Assembly (NCBI RefSeq): GCF_024499015.1
Contig: NZ_CP098604.1
Location: 1 to 64,000 of the forward strand
Direction of reading: 5' to 3'
Source: Xanthomonas hortorum pv. pelargonii
GTDB taxonomy: Bacteria; Pseudomonadota; Gammaproteobacteria; Xanthomonadales; Xanthomonadaceae
Length of the DNA stretch: 64,000 bases
Both the position numbers and the translations under genes were made by a program. Positions within the stretch are counted from its first letter, which is position 1, and the number at the start of each line of letters is the position of its first letter. Below are positions 37,701 to 46,700 of the stretch, piece after piece. Under the pieces are notes generated by a model. The model searched no databases, had not been told where the DNA came from, and saw only the letters and a program-made list of their open reading frames with translations.

Positions 37701-40700
37701 TCCGCGGTTTCCGCGTCGAGCCGGGCGAGGTCGAAGCGGCGTTGCGCCAGTGCAGCGGTGTGGCCGAAGCGGCCGTGATCGCACGCGAAGATGGCCCGGC
37801 CGGCAACGGCAAGGTGCTGGTGGCTTATGTCACCGCAACGACGAACGCGAAAGACAGCGAGCTTGTTCCTGCAACGCTGCGCGCGGCGTTGGCAATACGG
37901 CTGCCCGACTATCTGGTACCCGCCGCGTTCGTGCGTCTGCACAGCCTGCCGTTGACGCGCAACGGCAAGCTGGATCGCAACGCGTTGCCGGCACCGGACA
38001 ACAATGCGTTCGCCACCCACGCCTATCGCGCGCCCGAAGGCGCGACCGAAGTCAGCCTTGCCGGCCTGTGGGCCGAGCTGCTGGGGCTGCCACGCATCGG
38101 CCGCGACGACGACTTCTTCGCACTGGGTGGGCACTCGTTGCTGGCGATGCGCTTGAGTGCGCGGGTGCAGGCAAGCTTGGGTCGCCACATGCCGGTGGCG
38201 TTGCTGTTCGCGCATCCGGTGCTGCATGCGCTAGCGCGCGCTCTGGATGCCGGCACCGTGCAGGCGCTGGCACCGATCCAAAGGCATGCACGCAACCAGC
38301 GGCTTCCCTTGTCCTTTGCCCAGCAGCGGCTGTGGTTTCTGGATCAGTTACAGGGGCCTGCTGCCACGTATCTGATGCCGCTAGGTCTTCGCCTGCACGG
38401 CGCACTGGATCGCGCCGCGCTGATCGCGGCACTGCAAATGTTGCTGGCCAGACACGAGGCGCTACGCAGCTGTTTCGTGACCAGTGACGGCGACGCGCAC
38501 GTTGCGCTGCTGGAGCCGGAACACGCGTTGGTGCTGACCGAGCACGCGTTGCACGATCTCAGCGCCGACGCCTCCGCAGCGGCCGTGCAGCAGTGGCTGG
38601 AACAAGAAGCCCAGACTCCGTTTCAGCTGGATCGGGAGGCGCCGATCCGCTTCCGTCTGCTGCAATTGAGCGCAACCGAGCATGTGCTGCTGATCACCCA
38701 GCACCATAGTTGCTCGGACGGCTGGTCGGTGGGCGTGCTACTACAGGAACTGTCCACGCTGTATACCAGCTGCCGCCACGGCCAACCCGATCCATTGCCG
38801 CCGCTGCCGATCCAGTATCCGGACTACGCCGCCTGGCAGCGCGAGTGGTTGCAGGGGCCAAGCCGCCAGCAGCAACTCGACTATTGGCAGGGCCAGCTCG
38901 CCGACGCACCGACGCTGCTCGATCTACCGCTGGACCGCCAGCGTCCATCGCAGCAGGACGGCATCGGCGCAGAAGTCCGCTTCGAACTGGATGCCGAGCT
39001 GACGCGTGATCTTGAAGCGTTGTCGCGCAGCCATGGCTGCACCTTGTTCATGACCTTGCTCGCGGCCTGGGGCGCATTGTTGTCGCGGCTGTGTCGCCAG
39101 GACTGCGTGCTGGTCGGCATCCCGGTGGCCGGACGCACACGGGTGGAACTGGAACCGCTGATCGGGTTCTTCGTCAACACCCTGGCAATCCGCTTCGACG
39201 CACCTGGCAGCCTGGATGCGACCGCATTGCTGGCACAGATCCGCCAGGCCGTGCTGGACGCGCAGGCGCATCAGGACCTGCCGTTCGAGCAGGTGGTCGA
39301 AGCGCTGCGGCCGCTGCGCAGCACTGCGTATCCACCTCTGGTGCAGACGATTTTTTCTTGGGAAGACACGCCGGCAATGACGCAGTGGGATGGACTCACG
39401 ATCGAGCCGATGCCGGTGGCCAATACCACCGCCAAGTTCGAGCTTGGCCTGACCGTGGGGCCAGCAGGCGACGGCTTGGTCGGCCAGCTCAACTACGCCA
39501 CCGCGTTGTTCAATGTGCGGAGTGCGCAACGTTTCGCCACACATTTTCAAGACGTATTGCGTGCGATGACCGTGCAGCCGGCTGCCATCGTGGGCCAGGC
39601 GCAACTGCTGAAAAGCGGTGAGCGCGATCGCTTGCTGCAAACGTTCAACTGCAGCCACACGCAGTTTCCGCAACGTGGCATGGCAACGTTGTTCGCCGAG
39701 CAGGCCGCACGCGCGCCGCAGGCGACTGCGCTGGTGTGCGGAGATACACAGTTGAGTTACGGCGAGTTGGATCTGCAGGCCAATCGTCTGGCACATCATC
39801 TGCGTGCACTGGGCGTTGGCCCCGATTGTCTGGTTGCGATCAGCGCCGTGCGTAGCCCTGCGTTGGTGATCGGCTTGCTCGCCATTCTCAAAGCAGGCGG
39901 TGCTTATTTGCCGTTGGATGCTGAGGCACCGCCGCAGCGACTGCGCGCGTTGCTGGACGATGCTCGCCCGGTGGCTGTGCTTGCAGATGCTCAGTCATTG
40001 CATCGCTTGCCGCTGCCCGATGCGTTGGCGGTCTGTCAGCTGGATCAGATCGATCCTGCCTGGGCCACGTTGCCCACCACTGCACCTGCTGTGCCTGAGC
40101 TACAGCCGCATCACCTGGCCTACGTGCTCTATACCTCCGGCTCTACCGGCACGCCTAAGGGCGTGATGGTCGAGCAACGCAATGTGGTGCGACTGGTGTG
40201 CGCGCCTGACTACGCCCACTGCGATGCCTCGCAGTGCTTCCTCCTCGCAGCACCGCTGGCTTTCGATGCTTCAACGTTCGAGCTGTGGGGTGCGCTGCTC
40301 AATGGTGCGCGATTGGTGCTTGCACCGCCCGGTGCGCTGAACCTGGACGTGATCTGTGCGCAGGTCCAACAGCATCAGGTCAGCACGTTGTGGCTGACCG
40401 CTGGGCTGTTCGAACTGCTTGGTCCTGCGCAACTGGCGCAGTTGCGCAGTCTGCGGCAGCTGTTGGCCGGCGGCGATGTGCTGTCGCATGCGGCTATCGA
40501 GCGTGTAAATCAAGCGTTGCCGCACTGCCAGTTGAGCAACGCGTACGGGCCGACCGAGGCAACCACCTTCAGCACCTGTCATCGCTTTGCCAAGGCACCG
40601 GTAACTGCAGTGCCGATCGGGCGCCCGATCGCCAGCACGCGGATTTATCTATTGGACGATCAACGCCAATTGGTGCCGATCGGTGTGCCTGGCGAGCTCT

Positions 40701-43700
40701 ACATCGGCGGGCCCGGCGTGGCACGCGGTTATCTCAATCAGCCGGTCCTCACGGAAGAACGCTTTAGCGAAGATCCGTTCGTGCCCGGTGGTCGGTTGTA
40801 TCGAAGCGGCGATCTGGTGCGTTGGCGCGAAGACGGCAGCCTGGACTTCCTGGGTCGCTGCGATCAGCAGCTGAAAGTACGCGGCTTCCGCATCGAACCC
40901 GGCGAGATTGAAATGGCACTGCGCGGCTGCGCTGGAGTGGCCGACGCGGTGGTGATCGCGCGTCAGCAAAGCGCGGCCGACAAGCAGTTGGTGGCGTATG
41001 TCGTTGCAGCGACGAAGCCACAGGCGAGCAGTGACAATGGCATCGACCACGCGTTGGATCCGGCAATGCTGCGTGAGGCGCTAGCCAAGCACCTGCCCGA
41101 GCACATGCTGCCATCGGCGTTCGTGCGCTTGCAGTGCCTGCCACTCACCGCCAGCGGAAAAGTCGACCGTCGCGCGTTGCCTGCGCCCGATCGCGCTGCA
41201 GTCGCTGCGGCCGGCTATGCAACGCCGCAAGGCCCAAATGAATGTCTGCTGGTCGCGTTATGGAGTGAGCTACTCGGGCTGCCGCATGTTGGCCGGCATG
41301 ATCACTTCTTCGAACTCGGCGGCCACTCGTTACTGGCCATGCGCGTGTGCGCCCGCCTGCAGACCGCGCTTGCACGGCACGTACCGGTAGCGCTGTTGTT
41401 TTCCCACCCGGTGCTATGCGACCTGGCGCTCGCGCTACAAGACGCTGAGGAGGATATATCTACACCGATCCCACGCCTGCCGCGCGATCAGCCATTGCCG
41501 CTGTCCTTCGCCCAGCAGCGGCTGTGGTTTCTGGATCAGTTGGAAGGCCCCAGCGCGACGTACATCATGCCAATGGGTTTGCGTCTGCACGGCGCGTTGG
41601 ATCGCGGTGTCCTGCGTGCGGCGCTGCAGGCGCTGGTCGCACGGCATGAGGCGTTGCGCAGTTGTTTTCGGCAGAGCCGCGTACCGCACCAAAGCAGCGA
41701 TATCGCCGATGCCGCGCTAACCAGTAGTCTGGTTCCGGCGCCGCGTTCTGCCGAGCAAGCGCATGTCGAAAAGGTGCGTGGCGAACAGGTGCATGTCGCG
41801 TTACTACCGCTCGAACACGCCTTGGTACTGCACGAGCACCTGCTCACTGACGGCACGCTCACAGATCACGCTGACGCAGACGCCGCGCTGCAGCAGTGGA
41901 TCGCGCTTGAGGCCAACACGCCGTTCCAGCTCGATCGCGATGCCCCGATCCGTTTTCGTCTGCTGCAATTGTCGGCCGATGAACATGCGCTGCTGATCAC
42001 TCAGCATCACAGCGCCTCGGATGGTTGGTCGGTCGGTGTGCTGCTGCACGAACTGGCAGTCCTGTACGTCAGTTGCCTAGGTGGCCTGCCAAACCCTTTA
42101 CCACCGCTGCCGATCCAATATCCCGACTACGCGGCCTGGCAGCGCCAGTGGCTGCAAGGAGCGCGCCGTCAGCAGCAAGTCGAGTACTGGCAACGCCAGC
42201 TCGCCGGCGTACCCACCCTGCTTGATCTGCCGCTGGATCGTCCGCGTCCGCCCCAGCAGGATTTCAGCGGCGCTGAAGTTCCTGTTGCCTTCGACGCCGA
42301 CCTTGGCCAGGCACTGGAAATGCTGGCGCGCCGCCATGGCTGCACGGTGTTCATGACCGTACTGGCGGCATGGGGGGCGCTGTTATCGCGATTGTGCCGG
42401 CAGGATTGTGTGTTGGTCGGCATCCCGGTCGCCGGGCGTACGAGCGCCGAGCTGGAGCCGCTGATCGGTTTCTTCGTCAACACGCTGGCGATCCGTTTCG
42501 ATACCCCAGCAAGCTTGAGCACTGCTGCGCTGTTGGCGCATGTAAAACAGCACGTACTCGCTGCGCAAGCGCATCAGGATCTGCCATTCGAGCAGGTAGT
42601 CCAGGCCGTGCAGCCCGTACGCAGCAGTGCGCATACGCCGCTGGTGCAGACGCTGATGGCATGGGAGCAAGACGCGATTGCTGGCGTGTGGCCCACTGCT
42701 GTCGACGAGCATGCCAATCATCCGGAAACCACTGACGAACCTGGTGATTCGTCAGAGATGACAAACGACCCTTGGTTCGCGCTGAATCCGCAATCGCTGC
42801 AGATTCCGGCCAATGCCGCGCGTTTCGATCTCACCTTGCAATTGCACAGTGGCGGCACTTCAGTCGGGCAGCTCGCCGATGGCGGCCAGGGCGTCAGCAT
42901 CCACGGCACGCTGAGCTATGCCACCGCAGTCTTCGACGCCGCCACTGCCACCCGCATCGTCGGCTATCTGCACACGCTCCTGCGCGCCATGGTCGCCGAC
43001 GGTGAAGCGCCACTGGACACCGTCGCATTGCTCGCTCCACGCGAGCGCCAACAAGTACTGGTCGAGTTCCAGCCCGCGCCGGTGGTCTACCCCGCCACGC
43101 TCTTGCACGAGGTGATTGCACAGCAGGTGCAGCGCACTCCACACGCAATCGCCGTCGCTCAAGACACCCAGCAACTTGACTACGCTGCGCTCGAAGCACA
43201 GGCCAATCAGCTTGCCCATCACCTGCGTCAGCTCGGCGTCGGCCCCGATGTCTGCGTGGCGATCTGCGCCCAGCGCAGCCCGGCGCTGGTGGTCGGCTTG
43301 CTCGCCATCCTCAAGGCCGGCGGCGCCTACGTTCCGCTGGATCCGGACTACCCCGCCCAGCGCCTGGCCGACATGCTCGCCGACAGCCAGCCGCTTGCCC
43401 TGCTCGTCGATGCCCATGCACGCGATCACGTACCGCTGTTTACCACCGATGCACTGGGTTGCGTGTCGCTGCTAAACCCCAACGCAGCGGAGCGCCTGCC
43501 ACCACTCGATACCAATGCGCTGGACAGCATGCAGCGTCTCGCAGGACTGCCCATCTGCGTTCTGGACCACGCCAGCCCACCGTGGGCAACGTTGCCCACC
43601 ACCGCCCCGCACGTGCCCGAATTACAACCGCATCACCTGGCCTACGTGATCTACACCTCCGGCTCCACCGGCACGCCAAAGGGCGCGATGAACACCCATC

Positions 43701-46700
43701 GCGGCGTGGTCAATCGGCTGCTGTGGATGCAGGAGGCCTATGCGCTCACCCCAGACGATGTGGTGCTGCAAAAAACGCCGATCAGCTTCGATGTCTCGGT
43801 GTGGGAATTGTTTTGGCCGCTGTTGAGTGGCGCGCGTTTGCAGCTGGCGCGTCCTGGTGGACACAAGGATCCGGCTTACCTCGGCGCAACCATCGCCGAG
43901 GCTGCAGTGACAACGCTGCACTTCGTGCCTTCGATGCTCGACGCCTTTCTGGCAACCGACGCACCGCAGCACTGCAGCGGACTCACCCGCGTGATTTGCA
44001 GCGGCGAAGCTTTGCCTGGGCAACTGGTGCAGCGCTTCCGCACCCAGCTACCCGGCGTGCAACTGCACAATCTTTATGGCCCGACCGAAGCCGCCATCGA
44101 CGTCAGCTTCTGGGATTGCAACGCTAATCCCGATATCCCCGACAACACGCCGATCGGCACGCCTGTCGCCAACACGCAGCTCCATGTGCTCGATACGCAT
44201 CTGCAGCCAGTGCCAATCGGTGTGGCGGGAGAGCTGCATATCGGCGGTGTGCAAGTCGCACGTGGCTATCTCGATCGTCCTGAGCTCACTGCCCAGCGTT
44301 TCATTCCCGATCCCTTCCGCTCCGCCCCAGACGCGCAGCTCTACAAGACTGGTGATCTAGCACGTTGGCGCAGCGATGGCGTCCTCGAATACCTTGGCCG
44401 CAACGACGATCAGGTCAAGATCCGTGGCCTGCGCATTGAACCTGGTGAGATCGCTGCACGACTGGCAACCCATCCGCAGGTACGTGATGCAGTGCTGCTG
44501 GCCCGTACCGATCAACCCGGACAGCTCCGATTGGTGGCCTATTACCTCGCCACCACGGCGCTACCAATCGAAATACTGCGAAGCCATCTGGCCGCGCAAC
44601 TCCCCGACTACATGGTGCCCGCCGCTTATGTGCATTTGGACGCGCTGCCACTGACTTCCAACGGCAAGCTCGATCGCCGCGCCCTGCCCGCGCCAACCGA
44701 AGAGGCCTTGGCAACACGCGACTTCGTGCCTCCGCAAGGACCAACCGAGAACATCATTGCAGCACATTGGTGTGAGCTGCTCGGCGTACATCAGGTCGGT
44801 CGCGACGATCAGTTCTTCACCCTCGGCGGGCACTCGTTACTGGCGATCCACCTGATCGAACGCTTGCGCGCCGATAGGCTCCATGCGGAAGTCCGCAACC
44901 TCTTTGCCAGCCCCACCCTGTCGGGTTTTGCCGCAAGCCTGCACAACACGACAAATACCACCACCACGCTAATCGTCCCGCCCAACCGCATCACACCCGA
45001 CCTAACCCAACTCACCCCGCAACACCTGCCGCTAGCCGACCTCACCCAACAAGACATCGACCGCGTGCTTGAGCAAGTCCCCGGCGGCCTCGCCAACGTC
45101 CAGGACATCTACGCACTCTCGCCCTTCCAGCACGGCCTGCTCTTCCATCATCTGCTGGCAAGCACAGGCGATCCCTACATCCTCAGTGCGCAATGGGCCT
45201 TCGCCGATCGCCTAGCAGCGCAGCGTTATCTGGCGGCACTGCAGGCTGTGATCGACCGCCACGACATCCTGCGCAGCGCGGTGGTGTGGGAGGGCCTGAG
45301 CGAACCGGTGCAAGTGGTTCTGCGGCATGCGCCACTGCAGGTGAACGTGTTGGACGCTGCCACCCTGGAACCCAACGATCAGACCAGCGCACGGCTGGCC
45401 GACCTCATCACCCCGCTGCACCATCGCCTAGACCTGCGTCAGGCACCGCTGATGCATGCCACCTTGGTACAGGACGCCCACGCGCAACGCTGGTTACTTG
45501 CGCTGCGCTGGCACCACATGGTCGGCGACCACGCCACGCTGGATCTGCTGATGGGCGAGATCCAGCAGCATCTGGACGAACACGCGGCGCAGCTGCCGCC
45601 GCCCTCGCCGTTTCGCGCGTTGGTGGCGCATACCCGCCAACCCGAAGCGGCCGTGCAGCAACAACACTTCTTCCGTCGCCTACTCGGCGATGTGGACACC
45701 GCCACCGCACCGTTCGGCCTGGTCGGCCTGCATCCGGATGGCGCACCGGTCGAGGAACATCACCTGCCACTGGATCCGGCGCTGAGCGAGCGCCTGCGCA
45801 CCCAGGCCAAGGCCGCCGGGGCTAGCCTGGCCAGCCTGTGCCATCTGGCCTGGGGCCTGGTGGTGGCGCGCGCCGCCGGCGCCGACGATGCCGTGTTCGG
45901 CACCGTGTTGCTGGGGCGCATGGGGCAGGCCGACGCGCAGTTGATGGGCCCATGCATCAACGTGCTGCCAGTGCGCGTACGCAGCAACAGCGGCGGTGCA
46001 CGCAAAGCACTGCAGCAACTGCACGCACAGCTGGCCGAACTGCTGCTGCACGAACATGCCTCTCTCAGCATGGTGCAACGCTGCAGCGGTGTGCCTGCGC
46101 CCGCACCGTTGTTCAACAGCTTGATCAACTACCGCCACCAGTCACCGGCACGTGCACAGCACACGCTCGGTGGCGCGCAACTGCTGCATGCGCGCGAACG
46201 CAGTCCGTTGCCGTTGGTGATCTCGGTGGAAGATTTCGGCACTGCATTGGGCCTCACCGCGCAGGCCTTGCCCGAGATCGGCGCAGCCCGCGTGTGCCGC
46301 TTCATGCAGAGCGCGTTGCTGCAGCTGGTACAGGCACTGGAACAGGCTCCCGACACCCCATTGCATGACATCGACTTATTGCCTGCAGAAGAAGCCGCGC
46401 GGCTTCGCAACCGCTGCAGCAACGCACGGCCAATCGACGAACATGCTCTACACCGGTGGTTCGAAATCCAGGCGCAACGCACTCCCGAGGCCCTTGCAGT
46501 GGAATGCGGCGAGCAGCGGCTGAGCTATGCCGAACTCGATCTGCAGGCCAACCGCCTCGCGCACTATCTGCACACCGCGGGTTTGGCGCCGGAGCGATTG
46601 GTTGCAGTCATCGCCACACCCGGCCCGCAGGCGATGACGGCGATTCTGGCCACACTCAAGGCCGGCGGCGCCTATCTGGCGCTCGACCCACGCCTGCCCA

